Positions 7,289 to 15,058 of a stretch of 33,810 nucleotides of DNA are shown here, piece after piece (the first letter of the stretch is position 1; every line of letters starts with the position of its first letter). Under the pieces are notes generated by a model. The model did not search any database. It saw only the letters and a program-made list of their open reading frames with translations, and was not told the DNA's origin. Both the position numbers and the translations under genes were made by a program. This DNA is from Oscillospiraceae bacterium. Its GTDB lineage: Bacteria; Bacillota; Clostridia; Oscillospirales; Ruminococcaceae. The DNA is taken from the NCBI GenBank assembly GCA_029007035.1, contig JAQXHC010000023.1, positions 1 to 33,810 on the forward strand. The letters run 5' to 3'.

Positions 7289-7603
7289 ATGAAACTTGAC
7301 ATAAAAAAAGAAAACGGAAGTGCAGTGGCGGTACTAAGCGGAGAAATCGATCATCATAACGCGAAGGAAATCCGTTCGGAGCTTGACCGTTATATTATTT
7401 CCGCTCAGCCGAAAAGTCTTGTGATGGACTTCGGGAATATATCCTTTATGGACAGCTCCGGCATTGGACTGATTATAGGCAGATACAAGCTTATCCACGA
7501 ATGCGGAGGAGTGCTGACTGTCCGCAATCCGCAGTCGTATATCCGCCGCGTTATGAAGCTTTCGGGGATTGAACGGCTTGTGCAAATCACCTGTGACAGG
7601 TAA
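7289..7603 (+). CDS. spoIIAA: Anti-sigma F factor antagonist SpoIIAA
   Basis: A 104-residue STAS-domain protein. The motif MDSSGIGLIIGRY, near residues 54-66, carries the serine that SpoIIAB phosphorylates in this family. Unphosphorylated SpoIIAA binds SpoIIAB and frees sigma-F in the forespore. An open frame begins at 7271, but ATG at 7289 is the better start because AAGGAGG lies at 7276-7282 and the protein then starts MKLDIKKENG, as the family does. It is the first gene of the spoIIAA-spoIIAB-sigF operon, 12 bp before spoIIAB. It is divergent from the flavin reductase gene. Confidence 0.93.
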   Translation: MKLDIKKENGSAVAVLSGEIDHHNAKEIRSELDRYIISAQPKSLVMDFGNISFMDSSGIGLIIGRYKLIHECGGVLTVRNPQSYIRRVMKLSGIERLVQITCDR

Positions 7604-7615
7604 AGGAGGTCTCAA

Positions 7616-8053
7616 ATGAAAATATTAAACGAAATTAAATTCACTATGCCGTCTCTTTCGGTGAACGAAAGTACTGCGAGAGCCGTGGTATCGTCATTTC
7701 TGACACAGGCGGACCCTACCGTTGAGGAGCTTGCCGATATACGCACAGCGGTTTCCGAAGCGGTAACAAATTCGGTTGTACATGGATACAGACGTCTTAA
7801 AGGAAATATCGAGATGACGGTACGGCTGCTTCCGGAGCGTGAAATATACATAAAAATCAAGGACAGAGGCTGTGGTATAGCTGATGTAAAGCAGGCAATG
7901 GAGCCGCTCTTCACTACTGCTCCCGAGGAGGAGCGCTCAGGGCTTGGATTTTCGGTAATGGAGTCTTTTACGGACAAGCTTCTGGTTAAGAGTACGCCGG
8001 GAAAGGGCACGACAGTTATCATGCGGAAAAGGCTCGGGAATCATGGAGACTGA
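7616..8053 (+). CDS. spoIIAB: Anti-sigma F factor / serine kinase SpoIIAB
   Basis: A 145-residue GHKL-type ATPase and kinase. The N box is TAVSEAVTNSVVHGY (near residues 43-57), the G1 box is KDRGCGIADV (near 82-91) and the ATP-lid segment is ERSGLGFSVMESF (near 106-118). SpoIIAB binds sigma-F and keeps it inactive, and it phosphorylates SpoIIAA. The ribosome binding site AAAGGAGG lies just before ATG 7616 and follows directly on the spoIIAA stop. The 3' end overlaps sigF by 11 bp, the usual arrangement that couples production of the anti-sigma factor with its sigma factor. Confidence 0.95.
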   Translation: MKILNEIKFTMPSLSVNESTARAVVSSFLTQADPTVEELADIRTAVSEAVTNSVVHGYRRLKGNIEMTVRLLPEREIYIKIKDRGCGIADVKQAMEPLFTTAPEEERSGLGFSVMESFTDKLLVKSTPGKGTTVIMRKRLGNHGD

Positions 8054-8705
8054 ACTGAAAAAACACCCTGCGGCAGAGGAAAATCTCGGACTGGTGCATC
8101 TCTGTGCGAACAAGTTCAGAGGACGCGGGATCGAGTATGACGACCTGTATTCGGCTGGCTGTATCGGTCTGCTGAAGGCAGTCAGGGCATTTGACAGCGA
8201 CAGGGGAGTAAAGTTCTCGACCTATGCCGTACCGGTTATCCTTGGCGAAATAAAGCGCCTTTTCCGTGACGGAGGAACGGTTAAGGTCAGCCGCAGTCTT
8301 AAAGAGCTATCCATGCGGATTCAGCGGATTTGCGAAAGATTCAGGCAGGAGCAGGGCAGAGAGCCGGCAATCAGTGAAATAGCGGCGCTTTCGGGAGAAT
8401 CGGAAACCACGGTTGCAGAAGCACTGTGCGTCAGTCAGCCGATTATATCGCTTACGGCAGGGGACGACGGTGACGGTCAGCTTGATATTCCGACGGAAGC
8501 GCCTGACGGGGAAATTGTGGACATACTTGCTCTCCGTCAGATAATGTCGGCTCTCGAACCGGCTGACCGCGCACTGCTGGAGCTTCGTTATTTCAAGGGG
8601 CTTACTCAGACCAAAACCGCCGCTGCTCTTGGCATGACGCAGGTTCAGGTTTCGCGTAAAGAGAAAAAACTCCTTGCACAGATGCGCAAAGAGCTGTTGG
8701 AGTAA
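8043..8705 (+). CDS. sigF: RNA polymerase sporulation sigma factor SigF
   Basis: A 220-residue sigma-70-family factor. Region 2 has YDDLYSAGCIGLLKAVRAFDSDRGVKFSTYAVPVILGEIKR-type sequence near residues 30-70, followed by the sporulation-sigma signature VKVSRSLKEL. Region 4 near residues 170-215 has LTQTKTAAALGMTQVQVSRKEKKLL, a helix-turn-helix. It directs the first forespore-specific transcription. ATG 8043 overlaps the end of spoIIAB by 11 bp and has only a weak ribosome binding site, so translation is probably coupled. No spoVA genes follow. The next gene, hemW, is convergent only 12 bp away, and I see no clear terminator in the gap. SigG is similar in sequence, but the SpoIIAA/AB context identifies SigF. 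Confidence 0.95.
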   Translation: METELKKHPAAEENLGLVHLCANKFRGRGIEYDDLYSAGCIGLLKAVRAFDSDRGVKFSTYAVPVILGEIKRLFRDGGTVKVSRSLKELSMRIQRICERFRQEQGREPAISEIAALSGESETTVAEALCVSQPIISLTAGDDGDGQLDIPTEAPDGEIVDILALRQIMSALEPADRALLELRYFKGLTQTKTAAALGMTQVQVSRKEKKLLAQMRKELLE

Positions 8706-8717
8706 AATATAGGCATT

Positions 8718-9815
8718 CTATTCAAAAATCAGCGTTCCGATAACAGCGTTTGAAACGAGAAATCCTTTCGGCGTGAGAGCAATGTTTTCTCCGTTTCGTC
8801 GTATATAGCCGTTTTCTATAAGCGAAGGGAGTTTGCGTTCAACAGTCAGGCGCCGTTCTCCGAACTCGCCGAGATTGATTCCCTCAGTAAGTCTTAGTTT
8901 CAGCATTGCCCGTTCCTCAATACCGAGCGGATTTTCGTCGGTGATGTAAACAGGCTGCGTCGGACTGCCGATAAATCGCTGTATATCAGATTCTGCGGCG
9001 AATCTGATACCGCCGCTGCACGAATGTGCCGACGGACCGATACCGATGTAGTCCAAACACTTCCAATACCGTGAATTATGCCTGCTTTCAAAGCCATCGA
9101 GCGCAAAATTCGATATTTCATATTGTTTGAATCCGTTCTCTTCGAGAAGCTCGACTGCTCTGAGGTACAGGTCTGCCGTTTCGTCGTCATCGGGGAGCAG
9201 TTCCGAAACTCCGCTGTGTGCGAAAGGCGTACCCTCCTCAATTTTTAAAATATAGGCAGAAACGTGCTGAATCGGGAGTTTTGCGAGCCTTTCAACGGTT
9301 GCTGAAAGAGAATTTCTCGTCTGATTCGGCAGTGCAAGCATGAGGTCACAGGAAATATTGCCGAAGCCTGCATCGCAGGCGTCAAGAACTGCCTTTTCCG
9401 CGCGTCCGGCAGTGTGAGTTCTGCCGAGGAAACGCAGTTCATCGTCGTTAAGAGACTGTACCCCTATTGAGAGTCTGTTCACACCTGCGCGTGCGTATTC
9501 TTTAAGCCGTTCGGGAGTAAGCGTATTCGGATTTGCTTCCAGGGTGATTTCCGCGTTTTCCGTCAGCCTGAAATTTTGACGAACCGCGCAGACAATACTG
9601 CCGATCTGTGCTCCGCTCAGCAGAGACGGAGTGCCTCCGCCGAAATAGACCGTATCGGTAATCTGCGAAATATCGCCGTAAAATTCAAGATTCCGCAGAA
9701 CGGCGTCAACATAGCCTTCTGCGGAATTTTTATCGTATGGAAGCGAATAGAAGCTGCAATAACTGCATTTTCTGCCGCAGAACGGTACATGAATATAGAT
9801 ACCGAGTCCGCTCAT
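8718..9815 (-). CDS. hemW: Radical SAM protein HemW (heme chaperone / coproporphyrinogen III oxidase-like)
   Basis: A 365-residue radical SAM enzyme. The N-terminus reads GIYIHVPFCGRKCSYCSFYS with the CxxxCxxC iron-sulfur motif at about C13, C17 and C20. DTVYFGGGTPSLL and NRLSIGVQSLND follow, as in HemW and HemN. HemW is a heme-binding chaperone rather than the true anaerobic coproporphyrinogen oxidase HemN. The length, the lepA linkage and the lack of an N-terminal HemN extension support HemW. The start codon overlaps the stop of the upstream zinc-ribbon gene by 4 bp. The order lepA, small membrane protein, hemW echoes the lepA-hemW (formerly hemN) linkage of Bacillus. No hrcA gene follows here; the convergent sigF does. 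Confidence 0.93.
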   Translation of the reverse strand: MSGLGIYIHVPFCGRKCSYCSFYSLPYDKNSAEGYVDAVLRNLEFYGDISQITDTVYFGGGTPSLLSGAQIGSIVCAVRQNFRLTENAEITLEANPNTLTPERLKEYARAGVNRLSIGVQSLNDDELRFLGRTHTAGRAEKAVLDACDAGFGNISCDLMLALPNQTRNSLSATVERLAKLPIQHVSAYILKIEEGTPFAHSGVSELLPDDDETADLYLRAVELLEENGFKQYEISNFALDGFESRHNSRYWKCLDYIGIGPSAHSCSGGIRFAAESDIQRFIGSPTQPVYITDENPLGIEERAMLKLRLTEGINLGEFGERRLTVERKLPSLIENGYIRRNGENIALTPKGFLVSNAVIGTLIFE

Positions 9816-10129
9816 GGCAGATCAATTCTGATAGCTTCCGCCATTTTGAAGAAAAATGCGTTAACGATACGCGGTACAATCAAAATTGAGAGAATCAGGG
9901 CGATAACCTGAATAATCTCAAAAATTGTGGGGTGCAGGTAGATATAGACTACCAGAGCAAATGAGCACAGGCAGTAAATTGCATTGAAAATCGTTGCACC
10001 TTTTCCGTTTACGCAGCGTGTGCCGCATTTTTTGCATGGTCTGCCTTTTGAGTTGAGCTGACCTGCCATTGCCTTTGTTAAGGGATTGAATGTTTTTTCA
10101 CCGCAGTGGGGACATGTATAAATACTCAT
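9812..10129 (-). CDS. Small zinc-ribbon membrane protein between lepA and hemW
   Basis: A 105-residue protein with an N-terminal zinc ribbon (CPHC near residues 6-9 and CKKC near 32-35, plus further cysteines) followed by two hydrophobic segments near residues 48-66 and 72-92. I do not recognise a named family. An open frame begins at 10156, but that part would overlap lepA. ATG at 10129 has AAGGTG just upstream and starts MSIYTCPHCGEK, which suits a zinc ribbon. The gene starts 16 bp after lepA and its stop overlaps the hemW start by 4 bp, so it is co-transcribed with both. A role near the membrane in translation or heme/iron handling is possible only by association. Confidence 0.8.
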   Translation of the reverse strand: MSIYTCPHCGEKTFNPLTKAMAGQLNSKGRPCKKCGTRCVNGKGATIFNAIYCLCSFALVVYIYLHPTIFEIIQVIALILSILIVPRIVNAFFFKMAEAIRIDLP

Positions 10130-10145
10130 TTTTTCACCTTTCTGA

Positions 10146-11948
10146 TCAGCTGTCAAGCTTGAGAACGCTCATGAATGCCTCCTGAGGCACTTCTACCGTG
10201 CCGAGCTGACGCATACGCTTTTTGCCCTCTTTCTGCTTTTCGAGGAGCTTTTTCTTACGTGTAATATCGCCTCCGTAGCACTTTGCAAGAACATCCTTGC
10301 GCATTGCTTTGACGGTTTCACGTGCAATAACTTTTCCGCCGATAGCCGCCTGAATCGGAACTTCAAAGAGCTGGCGCGGAATGTTTTCCTTTAATTTTTC
10401 GGCTATTTTGCGCGCTCTGCCGTAAGCCTTGTCGCTATGGATGATAAATGAAAGCGCGTCGACGATTTCGCCGTTGAGAAGTATATCAAGTTTCACAAGC
10501 TTGGACGGAGTATATCCGAGCATCTCATAATCAAACGAAGCATAGCCCTTTGTGCGCGATTTCAGTACATCAAAGAAGTCGTAGACAATCTCGTTAAGCG
10601 GAAGCTCATAGTGGAGATTCACGCGTGTATCGTCGAGATACTGCATATCCTTGAAAATGCCGCGTCTGTCCTGACAAAGCTCCATGATATTTCCGACGAA
10701 TTCCGACGGAGACAGGATATCAGCCTTTACCATCGGTTCTTCCGCAAGCTGAATAAGCGCAGGGTCGGGGTAGTTGGTGGGATTGTCGATATATCTCACT
10801 TCACCGTCTGTCATGGTAACTCTGTAAATAACCGACGGAGCAGTTGTAATCAGGTCGAGGTTGTATTCACGCTCGAGACGCTCCTGAATTATTTCCATGT
10901 GGAGAAGTCCGAGGAATCCGCATCGGAATCCGAAGCCAAGAGCAATGGAGGTCTCAGGCTCAAACGAAAGTGATGCATCGTTGAGACGGAGCTTTTCGAG
11001 AGCGTCGCGGAGATCGCCGTATTTAGCACCGTCTGCCGGATAAATGCCCGAAAATACCATAGGATTGACTTTCCGGTAGCCAGGGAGAGGCTCGTCGCAG
11101 GGATTGTCATTGTTTGTCACAGTATCACCCACGCGTGTATCCCCGATGCTCTTGATTGATGCGGCAATATAGCCTACCTCGCCTGCTTCAAGTCTGCCGT
11201 TGTTAATGAGCGAATCCGGGTCCATGCAGCCGGCTTCAACAACGGTGAAAACCGCACCTGTAGCCATCAGGCGGATATTGTCGCCGGTGCGTACGGTGCC
11301 TTCCTTGACGCGTACATAGATGATAACTCCCTTGTATGAGTCATAATAGCTGTCGAAAATCAGAGCTTTCAGAGGCTTTTCAGGGTCGCCTGACGGAGCG
11401 GGAATATCGGTTACGATTTTCTCGAGAACCGCTTCGATATTGGTTCCCATCTTTGCTGAAATCTGCGGCGCGTCCATAGCGGGAATACCAATTACGTTTT
11501 CGATTTCGGTGCAGACTCTTTCCGGGTCGGCGGATGGAAGGTCGATTTTGTTCACGACCGGAACGACTTCAAGGTCGTGCTCAATGGCAAGATAGGTGTT
11601 TGCAAGGGTCTGTGCCTCGATTCCCTGAGAGGCATCTACAACAAGGATAGCTCCCTCACAGGCAGCAAGTGACCGTGAAACTTCATAGTTGAAATCGACA
11701 TGACCCGGCGTGTCGATGAGGTTAAAGATATAATCCTCACCGTCCTTAGCTGTATATCTTAGGCGGACGGCGCGTGCTTTAATAGTGATTCCGCGCTCGC
11801 GTTCAATATCCATATTATCGAGAAGCTGTTCTTCCATATCGCGGACAGCGACTGTCTCGGTTTTTTCGAGAATACGGTCTGCGAGGGTAGATTTACCATG
11901 GTCTATGTGAGCGATGATGCAGAAATTTCTGATTTTATCGTTTGCCAA
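10146..11948 (-). CDS. lepA: Elongation factor 4 (LepA), ribosome-associated GTPase
   Basis: A 600-residue translational GTPase. The G1 motif is [11 protein letters not shown] near residues 11-21, switch I carries [10 protein letters not shown]3 is [10 protein letters not shown] and G4 is VNKIDLPSA. The LepA-specific C-terminal end ([22 protein letters not shown], shortened here to its key basic run) is also present. LepA acts on the ribosome, helping back-translocation or initiation-complex assembly. The open frame reaches an ATG at 12002, but the extra residues are unlike LepA and fall in a repeat. TTG at 11948, with AGAGGAA upstream, gives a protein starting at [13 protein letters not shown], the normal LepA start and length. 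It heads the lepA, zinc-ribbon, hemW operon and has a long structured leader of about 190 nt. Confidence 0.94.
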   Translation of the reverse strand: MANDKIRNFCIIAHIDHGKSTLADRILEKTETVAVRDMEEQLLDNMDIERERGITIKARAVRLRYTAKDGEDYIFNLIDTPGHVDFNYEVSRSLAACEGAILVVDASQGIEAQTLANTYLAIEHDLEVVPVVNKIDLPSADPERVCTEIENVIGIPAMDAPQISAKMGTNIEAVLEKIVTDIPAPSGDPEKPLKALIFDSYYDSYKGVIIYVRVKEGTVRTGDNIRLMATGAVFTVVEAGCMDPDSLINNGRLEAGEVGYIAASIKSIGDTRVGDTVTNNDNPCDEPLPGYRKVNPMVFSGIYPADGAKYGDLRDALEKLRLNDASLSFEPETSIALGFGFRCGFLGLLHMEIIQERLEREYNLDLITTAPSVIYRVTMTDGEVRYIDNPTNYPDPALIQLAEEPMVKADILSPSEFVGNIMELCQDRRGIFKDMQYLDDTRVNLHYELPLNEIVYDFFDVLKSRTKGYASFDYEMLGYTPSKLVKLDILLNGEIVDALSFIIHSDKAYGRARKIAEKLKENIPRQLFEVPIQAAIGGKVIARETVKAMRKDVLAKCYGGDITRKKKLLEKQKEGKKRMRQLGTVEVPQEAFMSVLKLDS

Positions 11949-11985
11949 TTTTATTCCTCTTTTCGTGGGGATTATGGTTTTAGGT

Positions 11986-12012
11986 AACACCGTACAAAGC
12001 ACACCGCTCGGT
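11986..12012 (-). repeat. 27-bp leader motif, copy 2 (lepA leader)
   Basis: Matches the PBP-leader copy at 5969-5995 at 24 of 27 positions. Just beyond it toward the promoter, TCGGT pairs with ACCGA to form a small hairpin (12008-12022). Its first 14 bp also form one arm of the large inverted repeat at 11986-12135. Confidence 0.6.
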
Positions 12013-12135
12013 TTTGTACCGAATCTGTCTGCATATTATTTTTCATATAACACAAAAATCTCTTGCTATGCGTCAGTCTGCCCGCGAGCTTTTTATGAAA
12101 TCTGCGCATCTTTGGCATAAACTTTGTACGGTATT
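11986..12135 (-). promoter_or_regulatory. Long inverted-repeat-bounded leader of lepA
   Basis: ACCGTACAAAG at 11989-11999 and its exact complement CTTTGTACGGT at 12122-12132 bracket the lepA leader. The match extends to 14 bp with one mismatch. The right arm begins within a few bases of the predicted transcription start, so nearly the whole 5' leader would be closed by this stem. It may be a cis-regulatory RNA, or a small inserted element with terminal inverted repeats. I recognise no known riboswitch class. Confidence 0.5.
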
Positions 12136-12146
12136 GTCTTTTTTCT

Positions 12147-12175
12147 ATTATAACAGATTATAAACGCTTTGTAAA
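12147..12175 (-). promoter_or_regulatory. Promoter of the lepA operon
   Basis: Read on the minus strand: -35 TTTACA (12170-12175), 17-bp spacer, -10 TATAAT (12147-12152). The start point would be near 12140, about 190 nt from the lepA start codon. Confidence 0.75.
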
Positions 12176-12215
12176 GCTGAAATTATTCTGAAAACGTGAC
12201 TTTTGCTTCAGCTGT

Positions 12216-13142
12216 TTATTGGCTAAGGTCCTTGATAACCGCGTCAAATACAGAGAAATCCTTGTTGTAAGTTTTTTCCATTTCGTCCTTGTCGCAATAC
12301 ATTAGTGAAACAGGTTCACGTATGGCAAGATACAGATCTTCGGTGATCACATCGTCGGACACACCGATTTTTTCAGCAAAGTCTGTTCCTTTCAGATAGA
12401 ATCTGCATCCCTTGACGTGCGGATTGCCGGGATATATCTCACTCAGGTCAGTGAAAACATCTTCCGGAACGAACGCATCGGAAAGCTTGCTTCCGGCGAT
12501 GACCATAACTGCGTCGGCTGATTCAAACTCAACCGTGAGCTTTGTATCGACTCCGTAGGCGTAATTTGTCTGCGGATTGTCGCTGTAGGGGATATAATGG
12601 ACTGTGGTCAGGATTTCGCCGTTGCCGTTGGAATCGGAGGTGAATTGCTCAAAATAGTCAGCAAGACCGGTGCAGTTATTCAGTTCCTCGTTTTGTGTAA
12701 CGACCATGACGATCGAGTCGGGACGTTCTTTAGAAACAATGTCATAAATCAGGAATACAGCCAGAGCTGCAAGTACAGACGCGATTCCAAGCCACCATTT
12801 GTTTTGGTAGAAAAAATTTTTAATCTTCTGCCACGGAGTGAGCTTGATTTTCTGCTCGGGCTGTTCGGAAATCATTTCACTTTCCGTGATCTGTCCCTGT
12901 TTCAGGCGGATTAGTTCCTTTTTTTCCTCGAGAAGCCGGCGTTCATAGGCATCGCGTTTTTTCTTTTCACGTTCTTCCTGTTTCCGCTGAAGCTCGCGCT
13001 GTTTTTCTTCGGCTTCGTTTATTTTGCTGATCTGCATCTCCTGTGCTGTTTTGAAAACACTTTTGGAGACGTGGATTTTACCCTCTTCTTCGTCAGCAGA
13101 ATGGAGAGAGCTGATTTTATTTTCCTTTTTTTTATTGCTCAT
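12216..13142 (-). CDS. Unrecognised coiled-coil membrane protein
   Basis: A 308-residue protein I cannot assign to a family. Residues 1-110 are highly charged and rich in Glu, Lys, Arg and Gln, and read as a long coiled coil (runs such as EEKQRELQRKQEEREKKKRD). One hydrophobic segment at about residues 118-136 spans the membrane. The C-terminal 170 residues are probably outside the cell and have no repeats or obvious catalytic motif. The topology would put the coiled coil in the cytoplasm. ATG 13142 has GAGGAT upstream and a strong promoter at 13176-13204. The gene is upstream of lepA in the same direction, but lepA has its own promoter. Only a few bases separate this gene's stop from the lepA -35 region. 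Confidence 0.8.
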   Translation of the reverse strand: MSNKKKENKISSLHSADEEEGKIHVSKSVFKTAQEMQISKINEAEEKQRELQRKQEEREKKKRDAYERRLLEEKKELIRLKQGQITESEMISEQPEQKIKLTPWQKIKNFFYQNKWWLGIASVLAALAVFLIYDIVSKERPDSIVMVVTQNEELNNCTGLADYFEQFTSDSNGNGEILTTVHYIPYSDNPQTNYAYGVDTKLTVEFESADAVMVIAGSKLSDAFVPEDVFTDLSEIYPGNPHVKGCRFYLKGTDFAEKIGVSDDVITEDLYLAIREPVSLMYCDKDEMEKTYNKDFSVFDAVIKDLSQ

Positions 13143-13175
13143 AATTATCCTCGCATAAATAAAAAACTAAAAAAC

Positions 13176-13204
13176 ATTATAACAGAATAATGTGACTTTG
13201 TAAA
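13176..13204 (-). promoter_or_regulatory. Promoter of the coiled-coil membrane protein gene
   Basis: Read on the minus strand: -35 TTTACA (13199-13204), 17-bp spacer, -10 TATAAT (13176-13181), about 34 bp upstream of the start codon. Confidence 0.75.
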
Positions 13205-13274
13205 GGAATATATGTGAAAATTCTGCGATATTTTCGGCTTTGAACAGCTGACATAAGAACTGCAAAATAATATT

Positions 13275-13293
13275 AAAACCGGCTCTCGGTTTT
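13275..13293. repeat. Inverted repeat between divergent promoters
   Basis: AAAACCG (13275-13281) and CGGTTTT (13287-13293) form a 7-bp stem with loop GCTCT. T-runs follow on both strands, so it could act as a weak two-way terminator or a protein-binding site. Confidence 0.4.
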
Positions 13294-13404
13294 TAGCAAT
13301 GCAAATTCATTGTGAAAATGCACAAAAAACAATGTTTGAAATTGTTTAAAATTCTGTTTATATTCAAAGATGTCATTGTTTTCTTCATTTCCGCAAAAAA
13401 ATGC

Positions 13405-13433
13405 TTGCAGTTTTTGGTGAAATGTGATAAAAT
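13405..13433 (+). promoter_or_regulatory. Probable promoter of the ddl-like gene
   Basis: -10 TAAAAT at 13428-13433 with a poor -35 TTGCAG at 13405-13410, 17-bp spacer. AAGGAG precedes the start codon at 13479. Confidence 0.4.
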
Positions 13434-13478
13434 ATATTGATACTGAATACATCTTTATTACTTTTAAGGAGAATTACT

Positions 13479-14552
13479 ATGGCAAGAATCAAGGCGGCGG
13501 TTATTTTCGGCGGCGTTTCTGGGGAACATGAACTTTCTCTCGCTTCGGCAGCCCATGTGATAGATAATATCCCTGCTGAAAAATACGAGGTAATCTGCAT
13601 CGGAATAACCCGAAAAGGACGCTGGCTTTTCTACCCCGGCGGAACGGAGGAAATTGCGGACGGAACATGGGAGCTCAATCCCGACTGTACCTCGGCGGTA
13701 ATCTCTCCGGACCCGATTCATAAGGGCATACTTACGATTGAAAACGGCGAAGTGTCGCTGAAGCGGATCGACGTTGTGTTTCCGCTTCTGCACGGAAAAT
13801 TCGGCTCGGACGGTTCAATACAGGGTCTGCTCGATATGGCGGGAATTCCTTATGTAGGCTGCGGACTTCTCGCTTCGGCTTCGTGCATGGATAAATCCCA
13901 TATTCACATGATTCTTGACGATTATAACATTCGTACTGCTGAATGGCGGCTGATCACACAGCGCGAGATGAATTTTCTCGATAAAAGATGTGCTGAAATC
14001 GCGGATGAGCTTGGCTTTCCGCTTAAAGCCAAGCCTGCCAACAGTGCAAGTTCACTCGGCTGCAACAGAGCGGATTCTCTTGAAGAACTTGAAGCCGCTG
14101 TCAAGACTGCTTTTTCTCACGACAATAAGGTCGTTGTTGAAAGATTTATCGAGGGGCGCGAGCTTGTCACCGCTGTATTTGGCTATGATATGCCGTTTTC
14201 GTCGTATGTGGGCGAAATCGTATCGCAGAACGGACAGATCCGCTCGAAGGAGACCTTTGCCTGTGACGGCGGAGAGCTTGTAATACCTGCTGATATGGAT
14301 TTCGGGGAAATGGAGAAAATCCGTCAGACAGCCGTTGATGCATATAAGGCGATGGGCTGCAAGGGAATGGCAAGAGTCGATTTCTTCATGGATAAGGACG
14401 GGCTTCTTTACATCAACAAAATAGCAGCAATGCCCGTATTTGATAAAAATGCTATATATCCGCGCCTGATGAAGCATCTTGGAATGGAGCTTCCGTATCT
14501 GCTTGACAAGCTGCTGGAACAGGCGATTGAAAATTCCGAGAGGACGTACTGA
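13479..14552 (+). CDS. D-alanine--D-alanine ligase paralogue with substituted metal-binding residues
   Basis: A 357-residue ATP-grasp protein clearly of the Ddl/Van family: GGVSGEHELSLASA near residues 11-24, HGKFGSDGSIQGLL at 105-118, MDK at 137-139, KPANSASSLG at 185-194, ARVDFF at 298-303. The start is ATG 13479 with AAGGAG upstream; an upstream frame start at 13437 lacks support. The usual metal-binding segment, of the form NEINTMPGFT, reads NKIAAMPVFD at 313-322. The Mg-binding Glu and Asn are therefore Lys314 and Ala316, and the conserved Gly is Val320. GEDG reads GSDG, and the Gly of GSS reads Ala190. These are gapless substitutions, so not a frameshift. It may be inactive, regulatory or a ligase with other chemistry. 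It heads an operon with the DUF1934 gene and argS. Confidence 0.85.
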   Translation: MARIKAAVIFGGVSGEHELSLASAAHVIDNIPAEKYEVICIGITRKGRWLFYPGGTEEIADGTWELNPDCTSAVISPDPIHKGILTIENGEVSLKRIDVVFPLLHGKFGSDGSIQGLLDMAGIPYVGCGLLASASCMDKSHIHMILDDYNIRTAEWRLITQREMNFLDKRCAEIADELGFPLKAKPANSASSLGCNRADSLEELEAAVKTAFSHDNKVVVERFIEGRELVTAVFGYDMPFSSYVGEIVSQNGQIRSKETFACDGGELVIPADMDFGEMEKIRQTAVDAYKAMGCKGMARVDFFMDKDGLLYINKIAAMPVFDKNAIYPRLMKHLGMELPYLLDKLLEQAIENSERTY

Positions 14553-14555
14553 ATT

Positions 14556-15020
14556 TTGAAAGAAAAGGATAATAATCTGAATGCAAAGGTGACAATTTCC
14601 CTGACGAGCATACAGTGGCAGGAAAGGGAAAAAAGTGAAACCGAGCTTATTACCTGTGCTGAATTAACAAGAACCGGCGACGGAAGCTTCGTGATCTCAT
14701 ATGAGGACACCGAGGCTACCGGATTTAAAGGCTCGGTCACCACGATAAAGGTCGATAACGAAAAGAGCGCGTCGATAATCCGCAAGGGTACGGCGAATTC
14801 GCTGCTTTCACTGGAAAAGGGAAGAAAGCATTTCTGCCAGTACGGCACGCCTTTCGGTAATATGCAGATCGGGGTATTTACCCACGATATATGCAACAAA
14901 CTGTGTGAGGACGGCAGTCTTTATCTTAAATACACTCTCGACCTCAATTCTTCGTATCTTTCGGATAACGAAATAATTCTTAAAATACAGAACCCTCCAT
15001 GCAGCGATATACACGCATAA
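14556..15020 (+). CDS. DUF1934 family (YwiB-like) beta-barrel protein
   Basis: A 154-residue protein of the DUF1934/YwiB family, predicted to be a small beta-barrel of unknown biochemical role. Family features include VISYEDTEATGFKGSVTTIKV near residues 46-66, the SASIIRKGTANSLLSLEKG segment, and the YGTPFGNMQIGVFTHDI block. The start is probably TTG 14556, with GAGAGGA 11 nt upstream and only 3 bp after the ddl-like stop. An in-frame GTG at 14589, preceded by AAAAGG, is an alternative that would begin closer to the family's usual start. The gene lies directly before argS, as ywiB does in Bacillus, so co-expression with tRNA charging is conserved even though the link is unexplained. Confidence 0.85.
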   Translation: MKEKDNNLNAKVTISLTSIQWQEREKSETELITCAELTRTGDGSFVISYEDTEATGFKGSVTTIKVDNEKSASIIRKGTANSLLSLEKGRKHFCQYGTPFGNMQIGVFTHDICNKLCEDGSLYLKYTLDLNSSYLSDNEIILKIQNPPCSDIHA

Positions 15021-15058
15021 CAGAGGTTCAAAAAGGAAAATGAAAGGAAAATACCAAT

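Larger units (their letters stand above)
13143..13478. other. Divergent intergenic region (336 bp)
   Basis: This gap between the coiled-coil gene and the ddl-like gene holds two divergent promoters (minus 13176-13204 and plus 13405-13433) and an AT-rich middle. A hairpin at 13275-13293 pairs AAAACCG with CGGTTTT around a 5-nt loop and has A/T-rich flanks on both sides. I see no coding sequence and no RNA gene in it. Confidence 0.6.

Noticed and set aside
11949..12002. N-terminal extension of LepA to an ATG at 12002
   Set aside because: It runs into the leader repeat and does not resemble LepA; TTG 11948 with AGAGGAA gives the usual protein start and length.
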